A stretch of DNA of 43,247 bases from JBAXAB01 sp037142735 (GCA_037142735.1 JBAXAB010000006.1:1-43247); one strand, 5' to 3'. Positions 24,536-33,054 are shown, numbered from the stretch's first letter. Numbers and translations: made by a program. Notes: generated by a model not told the origin, from the sequence alone.

Positions 24536-24599
24536 GAACCCCATGCGGTGTGCACGGAGCCCAGTCAAAAATACTACACTTTGAGGCTTTTGGTGTCAA
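24536..24599 (-). promoter_or_regulatory. Unit A promoter and 5'-terminal stem-loop
   Basis: On the minus strand TTGACA (24594-24599) and TAGTAT (24571-24576) are 17 nt apart. Eight nt later the RNA would start with GGGCTCCGTGC (24562-24552), which pairs with GCATGGGGTTC (24546-24536), 11 bp including G-U pairs, loop ACACC. Confidence 0.6.
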
Positions 24600-24631
24600 G
24601 CAACATCTTGTAAATTATGTCAATCAAAGGA

Positions 24632-24660
24632 AAACCGGGACGTCTGGGACGCCCCGGTTT
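24632..24660 (-). terminator. Terminator of unit B
   Basis: AAACCGGG and CGTC (24632-24644) pair with GACG and CCCGGTTT (24648-24660), with an A/C mismatch, loop TGG. On the minus strand it runs into TTTTCCTTT, 22 nt after the stop of the 48-residue ORF. Confidence 0.65.
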
Positions 24661-24681
24661 CTAAGGTAGGCTGGGTGAAGC

Positions 24682-24828
24682 CTATTGGCGCGGAGGCCAA
24701 TGTCTGCGATCTCTGCCCGACGGTCTCCCGTTAGGCTTGTGAGTCATCTGAAGTGGACGCGAACTGATGCTGTGGAAATGGAACGTGATATACGTCCCCC
24801 GCATTTCTGTGCTCTGGGCCCTTGGCAT
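24682..24828 (-). CDS. Orphan 48-residue protein (unit B)
   Basis: 48 residues, beginning MPRAQSTEMRGTYITFHFHS and ending in HWPPRQ; Arg/His/Pro-rich. No family was recognised. The start is chosen because it follows an A/C-rich leader, as in the other units, and the stop lies 22 nt before the terminator. An alternative frame (24731-24883, 50 residues, MRREVFKGKNKK...) overlaps it, but its ATG lies in the loop of the 5' hairpin and its stop is 71 nt from the terminator; it cannot be excluded. Confidence 0.4.
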   Translation of the reverse strand: MPRAQSTEMRGTYITFHFHSISSRPLQMTHKPNGRPSGRDRRHWPPRQ

Positions 24829-24867
24829 GGTGTGTGGTTTGTTGTGGCTTTTTGTTTTTACCTTTGA

Positions 24868-24931
24868 AAACTTCTCGCCTCATTGCGGGAAGTCCAGGTA
24901 AAATCGTACTCCTCTGTTCTTAAAGCGTCAA
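24868..24931 (-). promoter_or_regulatory. Unit B promoter and 5'-terminal stem-loop
   Basis: On the minus strand TTGACG (24926-24931) and TACGAT (24903-24908) are 17 nt apart. Seven nt later the predicted RNA starts with GGACTTCCCGC (24895-24885), which pairs with GCGAGAAGTTT (24878-24868; one mismatch, two G-U), loop AATGAG. Confidence 0.55.
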
Positions 24932-24943
24932 CAAAGATATCAC

Positions 24944-25921
24944 CTACTCTCCCCTCACTCTCACCAAATTCTTCTCAACACAATTACGCCCGCAATAAGA
25001 CTTTCCATCCTCTGCGACACAACCTTCGCAGCAAATAAAATGTAGATGGCACAAATCATTGGCACAATTTATATATCGCTCTGATGCAATATTACACTTC
25101 ATACACTTTCCAATTACCTCATGAAGCTGTCCCTCTTTCCCCTCTTTTACTTTATCGTCATAATTCATCACCACACGATTATCAAAAACATACAGTGAGC
25201 CCACGAAGTCTTTCCCGGGAAACTTTTCCATATACGTCGCCATTCCACCATCGAGCTGGTATACCTCTTTAAAACCTTTTTTCTTTATATATGCAGAAGC
25301 TTTTTCACAGCGCACCCCCCCAGTACACACTGTAACAACAGGTTCGTCTTTCATATCTTCAATTTTTGGAAGGACTTTTGGAAGATCACGGAAGTTTTCC
25401 ATTTCTGGATTTATCGAATCCTTAAAGTGTCCTACGACATATTCGTAGTCATTTCGCATATCAATAATTTTAAATTTCTTTCCTTCGCGGAACCATTTGT
25501 GGAGCTCCTCCGCTGGTAAATGTGTCGCTGTGTATTCAGCAGGGTTCACTTCTTCACCTAATTTTGAAGCCACAATCTCTTCGCGTAGTTTCACCTTCAT
25601 TTTTGGGAAAGCCTTTCCATCACCTACACTCTTTTTAAACACAACATCTGAAAAATTTCCATAGCAAAATGTTCCGTCGCTATTTAATGTGTTTCCATAT
25701 TTATCCTGTCCACCCTTCGCGTCCTGTGACGTGAGCGCTTTGATATATTCAACATTCATTTCTGATGACCCCTCAACTGTACCGTTGATACCCTCACTCG
25801 CAATCAAAATACGCCCTTTTAAATTAAGGTTCTTGCAAAGTTCTTTATGCCAATCGACAAAGAGGTGAGGTCGATTAACAGGGGTGTACTTATAATAAAG
25901 AAGAATTTCAAATTGTGACAT
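24944..25921 (-). CDS. trhO: tRNA uridine(34) hydroxylase TrhO (rhodanese family)
   Basis: 325 residues from the ATG at 25921 (MSQFEILLYYKYTPV). TrhO uses oxygen to make 5-hydroxyuridine at tRNA position 34. The N-terminal acylphosphatase-like domain has GRILIASEGINGTVEG; the rhodanese domain (about 130-240) has the active loop CTGGVRC at 199-205, with FKIIDMRNDYEY before it. The C-terminal Cys-rich segment (CMKCN, CANDLCHLHFICCEGC, SYCGRNC) probably binds zinc. The longer frame to 25945 lacks family similarity. A promoter TTGTAA-17-TATAAA lies just upstream, after argS. Confidence 0.92.
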   Translation of the reverse strand: MSQFEILLYYKYTPVNRPHLFVDWHKELCKNLNLKGRILIASEGINGTVEGSSEMNVEYIKALTSQDAKGGQDKYGNTLNSDGTFCYGNFSDVVFKKSVGDGKAFPKMKVKLREEIVASKLGEEVNPAEYTATHLPAEELHKWFREGKKFKIIDMRNDYEYVVGHFKDSINPEMENFRDLPKVLPKIEDMKDEPVVTVCTGGVRCEKASAYIKKKGFKEVYQLDGGMATYMEKFPGKDFVGSLYVFDNRVVMNYDDKVKEGKEGQLHEVIGKCMKCNIASERYINCANDLCHLHFICCEGCVAEDGKSYCGRNCVEKNLVRVRGE

Positions 25922-25933
25922 AATGTGACCTAA

Positions 25934-25962
25934 TTTATAGCGCAAAACGTTAGGTTTTACAA
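25934..25962 (-). promoter_or_regulatory. trhO promoter (TTGTAA-17-TATAAA)
   Basis: On the minus strand the -35 is at 25957-25962 and the -10 at 25934-25939, in the short gap after argS, 12 nt before the trhO ATG. Confidence 0.45.
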
Positions 25963-25966
25963 TAAT

Positions 25967-27697
25967 CTACATTTCCTTAGGTACCTTGATACCTAATAAC
26001 CACATCGCATTGTGTACCGTGTACTGGAAGGCCTTAGTAAGGGCCAGGCGAGGTAATGAGGTTGCAATAGGACTAGAGGCGTAGAAGCTATTGAACGAAC
26101 CAGAGAGAGTAAGGAGGTATTGAGAGACATAGTGTGGAGCGTACTCGGACTGTGCGCGAGTGACCACGTCCGGGAAGCGTGCGATGAGGCGTTTCAAAAC
26201 AGATTCACTATTCTCTGTAATCGAAACAACAATATCTCTCTCCACTTTATCAACAAAATTCTCATCGATCACAAATCCATTTTCTTCACCTTTACGTAAA
26301 ACTGATCCAGCACGTACAAATGAATATTGAACATATGGACCTGAGTCACCCTCAAATGAGAGTGCCTTCGTACGATCAAATACAATATCTTTTCCTAATG
26401 TTTGTTTGAGAATTGAAAACTTTATAGCAGCGATAGCAATCTCTTCTGAAACTATTTTTTTATCATCTTCTGACATTTTTCGATCAGTCATTTTTTCTAA
26501 AACTGAAGCAACCGTTTCATCAATAAAATCACGACCAGCGATTACATCCCCTGTTCGCGAAGACATCTTCCCTTCAGGTAACTTCATCATACCGTGCGAG
26601 ACATGTTTCAATTTGTTTTCTAGAAATGGAAACAATAATTGAATAGCTTTGATAGTTAACTTAAAAAAATCATTCTGTTCATTGGCGGTAACGGTAATTC
26701 CTGTGTCATACGGAAACGCATTATATTTAATTTCGGCCAAGCCAATTTCTTTTGCGGCGTAGGTCGGGAGACCAACTTTAGTAATCAACACATCTGTATG
26801 AATTCCGTACTTTTCGCCGTTAAAAATAATGGCACCATCACTTTTTTCAAAGATTCCATTAGATAGACCTTCATTCACAGCTTTTACTCCAGGCCCTGCT
26901 GATTGGCTTTCAAAGAAATATCTATCGAATTTTGAACCTAAGATTTTGAACATCTCTTCAAAATATTCGAGACTCCATTCACGACCTGTATCGTAGACAT
27001 CATTCACCTCTCCATCTGTACGTTCGTAGACTTTTTTGTTGATTGCTTGAACTTCATCTGCTACTTCAGGATGTTCCTTAAAATAGGTTGCGCCTTTTGC
27101 ATAGGCTTGACCTAAAAAATTAACTTTTTCTTGAAGAGAATTTTTATCACTTGGGAACGGAACCTCCATTAAACGTAAACCATATATTGTCAGGGCCACA
27201 TGGCGACCCACATCACCTTGATAACAAAAACGCTGGACATCTGCACTTGTCCATTCCATCAAACGAGAGAGCGCCTCGCCGATAGTGTTCTGCATAATAT
27301 GCCCTATGTGAAAAACCTTGAAAGGATTGACTGACGTGTGTTCAATCAATATTTTCTTTCCTTTCATCGATTCATTCTTTCCATAATGCATTTTTTTATG
27401 AAGCACTTCCTTAACCGATTTATCGAAATACGAATCATCTATGGAAAAATTGATAAATCCCGGACGCACAACATCGATACTGGTGATGTCTTTTATAGAA
27501 AGCTTTTTCAACTCTTCAGCAATTTCAGTGGCCAAATCAAACGGGTTCTTTCCTGCAGTTTTAGCAAGCGTCATGGCTACATTTGTATACAGATCACCGT
27601 GGGACATTTCTGCTGGATAATCAATCAAAATAGATGGGGCCATTAAACCCATTCCTAAAACCACCTTATTCACTGAATCTCGGAGAATCTCTTTCAT
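25967..27697 (-). CDS. argS: Arginine--tRNA ligase
   Basis: 576 residues, full length for this class I synthetase. The N-terminal Add1 domain is at about 1-110; the HIGH motif is in NPFKVFHIGHIMQNTIGEAL (around 126-136), as usual for ArgRS with HTSVNP before it. The KMSKS-like loop is degenerate (KLPEGKMSSRTGDVI), normal for bacterial ArgRS. The C-terminal anticodon-binding DALR domain covers about 455-576 (SFVRAGSVLRKGEE, QYLLTLSGSFNSFY). TATAGT ends 8 nt before the ATG. Upstream lies an 83-residue gene on the same strand. Confidence 0.97.
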   Translation of the reverse strand: MKEILRDSVNKVVLGMGLMAPSILIDYPAEMSHGDLYTNVAMTLAKTAGKNPFDLATEIAEELKKLSIKDITSIDVVRPGFINFSIDDSYFDKSVKEVLHKKMHYGKNESMKGKKILIEHTSVNPFKVFHIGHIMQNTIGEALSRLMEWTSADVQRFCYQGDVGRHVALTIYGLRLMEVPFPSDKNSLQEKVNFLGQAYAKGATYFKEHPEVADEVQAINKKVYERTDGEVNDVYDTGREWSLEYFEEMFKILGSKFDRYFFESQSAGPGVKAVNEGLSNGIFEKSDGAIIFNGEKYGIHTDVLITKVGLPTYAAKEIGLAEIKYNAFPYDTGITVTANEQNDFFKLTIKAIQLLFPFLENKLKHVSHGMMKLPEGKMSSRTGDVIAGRDFIDETVASVLEKMTDRKMSEDDKKIVSEEIAIAAIKFSILKQTLGKDIVFDRTKALSFEGDSGPYVQYSFVRAGSVLRKGEENGFVIDENFVDKVERDIVVSITENSESVLKRLIARFPDVVTRAQSEYAPHYVSQYLLTLSGSFNSFYASSPIATSLPRLALTKAFQYTVHNAMWLLGIKVPKEM

Positions 27698-27735
27698 ATA
27701 CCGATACTATACTCTAGAAATCAGGGGGAGAAAAG

Positions 27736-27987
27736 TTAGGCCTTATAGTTCGTGAAGACGGGATGTTCCATAATTGCTTTGTAGCTTTCATTCACATGTT
27801 CCATAAAAATATTAAATCTCTCGGCGGAGTTGGTATCAACCCTTCTTGTTTCTACTTTCTGATCATCCATATCCTTGTATATAAAATCAAGTCTCTTAAT
27901 TACCTCTTCAAAACGGTGATGGATGCTTTTCATCGTTCGATTAAATGTTTGAGTTGTGACAAAGCTTGGGGTCATGGATGTTTTCAT
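27736..27987 (-). CDS. Small helical protein, function unknown
   Basis: 83 residues. A polar N-terminus (MKTSMTPSFVTTQTF) is followed by a long amphipathic helix of about 55 residues (MKSIHHRFEEVIKRLDFI, then AERFNIFMEHVNESYKAIM) with heptad-like hydrophobics, likely a coiled coil. No family was recognised, no membrane segment. It lies between tmk and argS on the same strand and has AT composition like its neighbours, unlike the GC-rich orphan units. Confidence 0.6.
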   Translation of the reverse strand: MKTSMTPSFVTTQTFNRTMKSIHHRFEEVIKRLDFIYKDMDDQKVETRRVDTNSAERFNIFMEHVNESYKAIMEHPVFTNYKA

Positions 27988-28051
27988 AAGTATAATTTTT
28001 GATACGAAAACATACTACTTGACGAAGATAAATTTTTGATCAATCTTGCTT

Positions 28052-28068
28052 AAAATAAAGCTTATTTT
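28052..28068. terminator. AT-rich palindrome after tmk
   Basis: AAAATAA-AGC-TTATTTT is a perfect 7-bp inverted repeat 20 nt past the tmk stop. It could be a weak terminator between tmk and the 83-residue gene. Confidence 0.3.
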
Positions 28069-28087
28069 TCAACGATATCCACAGAGC

Positions 28088-28741
28088 CTATTTCAAAACT
28101 TTATATATAGCACGCAAACACTGCTCTTTCACATGCTCGATACTTTTCGATGCATCGATGATAACGTGAGGGACCTTGAGTTTTTTGACGAAATCTAAGT
28201 ACCCATCCATAGTTCGTTGGTGAAAATCCAACTCTCTAACTTCAAAATGATCTCTTCTCTCTCCTACCTGCGCTTTCTTTCTTTCCATTGCCGTAGCCGC
28301 ATCTAGATTAAATATTATATAAAGGTCAGGCTCGTTTTCACCAAAAACCATTTTTCGCACATCAATGAATAGCTTCTGTAATTCATATCCTTCTTGACCA
28401 AAAATTTGGTAAGACCAGGTGGAAGAATCCCCTCTGTCCATGAATACATGTTTTCCGCTTTCAACCTGAGGTTTAACACCTCGTGCAATGTGATCCGCCC
28501 TCGAAGACCAGATATTTAAAAACTGAGTTAAAGCGTCGGCTCCCTTTGCTAATTCTGATTTAAAAATCACCCTTAACTCTTCTGCATAAGGCGTTCCACC
28601 TGGTTCACGACTAAACCATGCGGATTTATTATATACTTCCTTGATCGCTTCCATTACTGTACTTTTCCCAGATCCGTCAGGGCCATCTAGGACAATAATT
28701 TTTCCTTTTTTGATTTTTTGGCCTCTATTTTTTTTCAGCAT
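28088..28741 (-). CDS. tmk: Thymidylate kinase
   Basis: 217 residues. Tmk phosphorylates dTMP to dTDP. The P-loop is DGPDGSGKST (about 20-29), the D-R motif is FMDRGDSSTWSYQ, and the LID region lies around 150-160 (KAQVGERRDHFE). An N-terminal Lys-rich extension of about 15 residues precedes the P-loop strand (KIIVLDGPDG). It starts 3 nt past the glyA stop, so tmk is co-transcribed with glyA. Together with thyX and dcd on the other side this forms a thymidylate synthesis cluster. Confidence 0.93.
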   Translation of the reverse strand: MLKKNRGQKIKKGKIIVLDGPDGSGKSTVMEAIKEVYNKSAWFSREPGGTPYAEELRVIFKSELAKGADALTQFLNIWSSRADHIARGVKPQVESGKHVFMDRGDSSTWSYQIFGQEGYELQKLFIDVRKMVFGENEPDLYIIFNLDAATAMERKKAQVGERRDHFEVRELDFHQRTMDGYLDFVKKLKVPHVIIDASKSIEHVKEQCLRAIYKVLK

Positions 28742-28744
28742 TTT

Positions 28745-29983
28745 TTATTTATTTTTGGAAGCTTTTGTCAGCGTGTCGTGAATCTTTTTTGCAATTATCT
28801 TAAAATCTTTTTCTTTTTTACCACGGGTAGTTTCTGCAGCAGAACCTAGTCGAATTCCTGATGGATCAACCGCGCTTAGAGTTTCCCCTGGGATAGTATT
28901 TTTATTAACAATAATACCAGCCATTTCTAGTGCATCACTCGCAACCTTTCCTGTAATACCCTTTCCACCCATCCATGTGTCTACAAGAACCAAGTGACTA
29001 TCTGTTCCTCCAGAAACAACTCGCCATCCATATTTATGAAGCTCTTCGGCAAGTGTGTGTGCGTTTTTAATAACCTGTTTTGCATAATTTTTAAAAGCAT
29101 TTGAATCTGCCTCTTTCAAAGCAACTGATACGGCTGCAATCTGATTTAAATGTGGACCACCTTGAAGACCTGGAAAGACTGCTTTATCAATGAGATCTGC
29201 AAAAGTAGATTCCTTTATTTGTTTTGAGCCATCTTTAAGTGTCAATTCTTTTTTTAATGATTTATCTTTTCTTACAAAAATGAGAGCACTACGTGGCCCT
29301 CTTAATGTTTTATGTACCGTTGTTGTAACGATATCCGCAAATGGAAATGGGCTTGGGTACACCTTTCCTGCTACGAGACCTGCAACATGGGACATGTCCA
29401 CCATCAATATTGCACCGCAGGCATCCGCAATTTCTTTGAATTTTTTCCAATCAACAATTCTAGGATACGCAGTAAAACCGGCCACAATAATATTTGGTTT
29501 TTCAGCGACTGCTTGAGCTTTCATTTTTTCATAATCAATTCGTTCAGTTTTTTCATCAACACCAAATGGAATTTGCCTCCAGAATTTTCCTGTCACTGAA
29601 ACTTTGTGACCATGAGTAAGGTGTCCGCCATCAGTCAATGACATTCCCATAATCTTTTCACCTTGCGGAATCAGTCCTACATATACAGCAAGATTTGCTG
29701 GTGAACCTGACAACGGTTGAACATTTACGTGCCATTGCTTTTCATTCAAACCAAACAGTTTTAATGCCCGCTCTTGTGTTATATTTTCGATCTTATCTAC
29801 TAGTTCATTTCCACCATAATAGCGATGCCCCGAGTAACCTTCGGCATACTTGTTAGTCAGTTCTGAACCTAGAGCTTCCAAAACGTCCTTGGATACATAG
29901 TTCTCAGAAGCAATCAGGTTAATAACCTTTTTTTGACGGTTTTTTTCGAGAGCGATCAGTTTCTTTATTTGCTTGTCTTTCAT
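28745..29983 (-). CDS. glyA: Serine hydroxymethyltransferase
   Basis: 412 residues. This PLP enzyme converts serine and tetrahydrofolate to glycine and methylene-tetrahydrofolate, the one-carbon donor for ThyX. The PLP-binding Lys is in the motif TTTVHKTLRGPR (about 225-236). N-terminal LIASENYVSKDVLEALGSELTNKYAEGY and the GGTDSHLVLVD motif are typical. It is transcribed away from thyX (start sites 102 nt apart) and leads into tmk. TATATT lies 11 nt before the ATG. Confidence 0.97.
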   Translation of the reverse strand: MKDKQIKKLIALEKNRQKKVINLIASENYVSKDVLEALGSELTNKYAEGYSGHRYYGGNELVDKIENITQERALKLFGLNEKQWHVNVQPLSGSPANLAVYVGLIPQGEKIMGMSLTDGGHLTHGHKVSVTGKFWRQIPFGVDEKTERIDYEKMKAQAVAEKPNIIVAGFTAYPRIVDWKKFKEIADACGAILMVDMSHVAGLVAGKVYPSPFPFADIVTTTVHKTLRGPRSALIFVRKDKSLKKELTLKDGSKQIKESTFADLIDKAVFPGLQGGPHLNQIAAVSVALKEADSNAFKNYAKQVIKNAHTLAEELHKYGWRVVSGGTDSHLVLVDTWMGGKGITGKVASDALEMAGIIVNKNTIPGETLSAVDPSGIRLGSAAETTRGKKEKDFKIIAKKIHDTLTKASKNK

Positions 29984-30050
29984 GGGTTTTTGGTAATATA
30001 TGATGTAAAATGCCCTCTATTAATACAACTATTCTATAGCATTTTGCAAG

Positions 30051-30079
30051 TAGACGAAAGCATACTCGAAGTTTAGAAT
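30051..30079 (+). promoter_or_regulatory. thyX promoter (TAGACG-17-TAGAAT)
   Basis: The -35 is at 30051-30056 and the -10 at 30074-30079. Six nt separate the -10 from the ATG, so the mRNA would be leaderless. Confidence 0.45.
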
Positions 30080-30085
30080 ACAGAC

Positions 30086-31414
30086 ATGAATACAGAATCT
30101 CATAAAATTATATCTACACCACAGTCTGACATTTTTGTCATCGACAATTTGAACCCCGAGGCTATTGCTATGGCACAAGCACTCTATTCGAGAGACCCTC
30201 GAAGTGTGACGGTACATATGGATCGAATCGCCGAAGTTGGCTGGCAAAAATTCATGGCTTCATATTATGTTGGTTATGGACATAAAAGTATTGGAGATTG
30301 CGGAACAACCACAATTTTTGCAGAAAAGATTAGCCTGCTAGGTGCAAAAGAAATCCAAAACTGGAGGCTCTACAATGGCCAGGAGGCCAGCACGCGATAT
30401 ATAGATTTTACAAAGCAAGAAATAATCAATCCTCTAGGCACAACTGTGGGCGAAAAAATTCTTGCAGGCTGGATGGATTTATATAACAAAACCTTAGAGC
30501 ATTTGCTCCCCGACCTAAAGAGACGCTTCCCTCTTGGCGACGGAGAAAACCCTGCAACATACGAAAAGGCCATCAAAGCAAAAGCTTTTGATATCGGACG
30601 CGGGTTTCTTCCGGCGGGTGTCACCACATTTGCAAGTTGGCATACAAATTTACGTCAAGCCTATGATCACATCCACATAATGAAACATCACCCTCTCGAT
30701 GAAATTAGAAATCTCGCAGAAAGAATTGAAAATTCACTCAAAGAAAAATATCCTAGCAGTTTCAGCCACAAAACATATGATGATCAGGAAAAGTACTTGG
30801 CCGAATCTATACAACAAACAGCTTATTTTGATCTAGAAAAAGTGCCCTTATTTAAAACTGCACATACTTTAAATATACCAGCACTCTCAAAGCACAAAGA
30901 CCTCCTTTCCACTCGTCCACAAAAAACTGAACTGCCTTCTCAGTTCGAAAAGTACGGTCAAATTACTTTTACTTTTGGAATAGACTTTGGGTCTTTCCGA
31001 GATCTTCAAAGACATCGTAGTGGTGTCTGTGAAATGCCCCTCCTTACTACCACACATGGTTTCTATCCTTGGTATATCGATCAATTACCAGAAAATTTTA
31101 AAAAAGAGGCTTTGGAAAGTATTACAAAGTTACAAAAAGATGTAGAAAACCTTGATTGCGACCCTACGATCAAGCAGTACTATACCGCCATTGGCTATAC
31201 AGTCGCTTGTGAAGTTACCTACGGTTTACCAGCCAGTATTTACACGGCTGAACTAAGATCTTCTCAAACTGTGCACCCAACCCTTCGACCGATTGCTCAA
31301 AAAATGGGCGAATTCATCAAAATCACAGTCCCCGGTATTGCAATTCATTGTGATATGAGCGAAGATATATTTACAATAAAGCGTGGACAGCAAGATATTG
31401 TAAAAAAGGCGTAA
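30086..31414 (+). CDS. thyX: Tandem ThyX-like thymidylate synthase
   Basis: 442 residues, about twice a usual ThyX (220-250). ThyX is the FAD-dependent enzyme making dTMP from dUMP. The N-terminal half has GHKS at 65-68, a degenerate nucleotide motif RLYNGQEASTRY (94-105) without the RHR, and the later catalytic region FLPAGVTTFASWHTNLRQAYDHI (about 174-196) with EIRNLAE. The C-terminal half has the intact RHRSG motif at 309-313 in FGSFRDLQRHRSGVCE but lacks a GHxS. So hallmark residues are split between the halves, suggesting duplication with complementary loss. The cluster with dcd, glyA and tmk supports a role in dTMP synthesis. Confidence 0.8.
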   Translation: MNTESHKIISTPQSDIFVIDNLNPEAIAMAQALYSRDPRSVTVHMDRIAEVGWQKFMASYYVGYGHKSIGDCGTTTIFAEKISLLGAKEIQNWRLYNGQEASTRYIDFTKQEIINPLGTTVGEKILAGWMDLYNKTLEHLLPDLKRRFPLGDGENPATYEKAIKAKAFDIGRGFLPAGVTTFASWHTNLRQAYDHIHIMKHHPLDEIRNLAERIENSLKEKYPSSFSHKTYDDQEKYLAESIQQTAYFDLEKVPLFKTAHTLNIPALSKHKDLLSTRPQKTELPSQFEKYGQITFTFGIDFGSFRDLQRHRSGVCEMPLLTTTHGFYPWYIDQLPENFKKEALESITKLQKDVENLDCDPTIKQYYTAIGYTVACEVTYGLPASIYTAELRSSQTVHPTLRPIAQKMGEFIKITVPGIAIHCDMSEDIFTIKRGQQDIVKKA

Positions 31415-31447
31415 CACCGAATTAATAAAATAATCAACGACAAAACT

Positions 31448-32155
31448 ATGGCACTTTCTGATAAAAAAATTCTAGAAGAGATGGAAAAGGGGGATATTGT
31501 TATTACCCCGTTTAATCGAGACAACCTTGCTACCTCAAGTTATGACTTAACTCTTGGTGAATATTTTTTCCCTGAAAGACCACCTAAACATTTTCAACAT
31601 ATTTTCAATATTTACGATAAGGAACACGTAGAGCATGTATGGGGAACTGAACCGATGAAAGCAGTAAAAGCCAGCGAAGCCTTTGCTAAATACAAATTTG
31701 ATTTTAAGGGAATTTCCCCTGACGACATGGTCATCATTCTTGAACCAGGAGAAACGATCCTTGCGCACTCTAATGAATTTATCGGTGGGAAAAATCACAT
31801 CACAACCATGATGAAAGCCCGTTCATCAATGGGGCGAAGTTTTATCGAGGTATGCAAGTGTGCGGGCTGGGGTGATGTTGGATATATAAATAGATGGACA
31901 ATGGAAATCACGAACAATTCACGTAAATACACCATTCCCCTTGTTGTTGGACGTCGAATTGCCCAACTGATATTCTTTGAAACTGGCCCGATTTTGGATA
32001 AAGCAAAAAATTACACTAAGACTGGAAAATATAATCCCTCTGATGATATTAATGAGCTACAGAAAATGTGGACTCCACAGGCTATGATCCCACAACTTTG
32101 GAGAGACCGAGATATACAGAAAAAAGCAAAAGGTTCTACTAAAAAGAAGAAATAG
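31448..32155 (+). CDS. dcd: dCTP deaminase / dUTPase-family protein
   Basis: 235 residues. Dcd deaminates dCTP to dUTP, some members also hydrolysing it to dUMP, the substrate of ThyX. The trimeric beta-fold signature is seen: SSYDLTLGEYF near the start, ILEPGETILAHSNEFI, the KARSSMGR motif (about 122-129) and GYINRWTMEITNNS with the catalytic-type Glu, then IPLVVGRRIAQLIFFE. A Lys-rich tail ends the protein. It follows thyX by 33 nt and converges on lexA with only 3 nt between the stop codons. Whether it is mono- or bifunctional cannot be read from the sequence. Confidence 0.88.
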   Translation: MALSDKKILEEMEKGDIVITPFNRDNLATSSYDLTLGEYFFPERPPKHFQHIFNIYDKEHVEHVWGTEPMKAVKASEAFAKYKFDFKGISPDDMVIILEPGETILAHSNEFIGGKNHITTMMKARSSMGRSFIEVCKCAGWGDVGYINRWTMEITNNSRKYTIPLVVGRRIAQLIFFETGPILDKAKNYTKTGKYNPSDDINELQKMWTPQAMIPQLWRDRDIQKKAKGSTKKKK

Positions 32156-32158
32156 GCG

Positions 32159-32740
32159 CTAGTACTTCCTCACCACCGCCTTCACCACCGCAGCAATCTG
32201 TAAGTCATTCTCGGGGTGAATATCAGAGAAAAGTTCATTAGCGGGCTGTAGATATGGCGAGCAAGGTCTCCCGTTTTTCAGACAGCGATAGTATTTCATT
32301 GTCCAACCACCATCTACATCGGCAATTACTATTTCTCCATCTTTGGCATGTTGCCTACGTTCCACCAACACATAGTCACCTTCCTTGATATGAGCATCAA
32401 TCATCGAGTCACCTTTTACACGGAGCATGTAAGAATCTTTTGAAGTGTCCACCAAGAATTCATCAAGACTAACTGTATCCAATGATTCCTGTTCGGCAGT
32501 TGTCGGAATGCCGGCTTCTACGAGACCAAGGAGTGCAACCTCCCCAAAAGGATGTAAGGGGGTTAATTTTCCCCTAGAATCTTTTGAGAATATCCCTTCA
32601 TCAACCATCTTGTTAATTAATTTGTAGACGGCGTTCTTGGATTTGAAACTAACCAACTTCATAATCTCTACGTACCCCGGTACGCGTCGATTATTTTTAT
32701 AGAACTGAACAATTTTATTTTTATATTCTTGGTATGACAT
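32159..32740 (-). CDS. lexA: LexA-type SOS repressor
   Basis: 193 residues. An N-terminal winged helix (about 1-60, SYQEYKNKIVQFYKNNRRVPGYVEIMKLVSF) precedes the S24 autopeptidase domain. The self-cleavage site is Ala76-Gly77 in GLVEAGIP; the Ser/Lys dyad is Ser112 (GDSMIDAHI) and Lys149 (WTMKYY). It is thus a cleavable repressor, not a phage-type remnant. It lies 36 nt after a small gene on the same strand; the promoter of that pair has a GAAC-TATA-GTTC box (33061-33076), so lexA is probably autoregulated. TATACT 10 nt before its ATG may give a second start. Confidence 0.92.
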   Translation of the reverse strand: MSYQEYKNKIVQFYKNNRRVPGYVEIMKLVSFKSKNAVYKLINKMVDEGIFSKDSRGKLTPLHPFGEVALLGLVEAGIPTTAEQESLDTVSLDEFLVDTSKDSYMLRVKGDSMIDAHIKEGDYVLVERRQHAKDGEIVIADVDGGWTMKYYRCLKNGRPCSPYLQPANELFSDIHPENDLQIAAVVKAVVRKY

Positions 32741-32776
32741 GAGTGTCTATAGTATAAACCAAAACTAGCCAAGCAC

Positions 32777-32968
32777 TTAGAACAAGAATGCTAGTGTTCG
32801 CGCAAATGCCGCCTGACTCTCTACTCTGCGCAATTTTGAAACAAGATCTTTGTGTCGTCGTGCCTCCCTATCGTATGACAGACCTTTCGTAATCTTTTTA
32901 TCGATTACTTTGTTAATTTCTCGGATCTCTCGTGAGATCATGTATATAAGTGTAAATCTTTTCATCAT
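32777..32968 (-). CDS. Small basic helical protein in the lexA operon
   Basis: 63 residues from the ATG at 32968 (MMKRFTLIYMISREIREINK); the sequence is rich in Arg/Lys and helical, ending in FARTLAFLF. The frame is open to a GTG at 33076 (99 residues), but that codon lies inside the operator, upstream of the -10, so it would not be transcribed. Function unknown. It sits directly downstream of an SOS-type promoter and upstream of lexA, so it is expected to be damage-inducible. Small genes in SOS operons often inhibit division or regulate repair; here that is only a suggestion from context. Confidence 0.6.
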   Translation of the reverse strand: MMKRFTLIYMISREIREINKVIDKKITKGLSYDREARRHKDLVSKLRRVESQAAFARTLAFLF

Positions 32969-33054
32969 GGTTTTGTATAAAATATTTTTTGTAAATTGTG
33001 GAAGATTCGCTAGTCCTCCACCTTCCCCTTTCCGTCCCGCGTATCCATGTTTAT

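Noticed and set aside
24731..24883. 50-codon ORF in unit B (MRREVFKGKNKK...)
   Set aside because: Its ATG lies in the loop of the 5'-terminal hairpin, before the A/C-rich leader; the 24682-24828 frame fits the pattern of the other units better. Kept only as an alternative.
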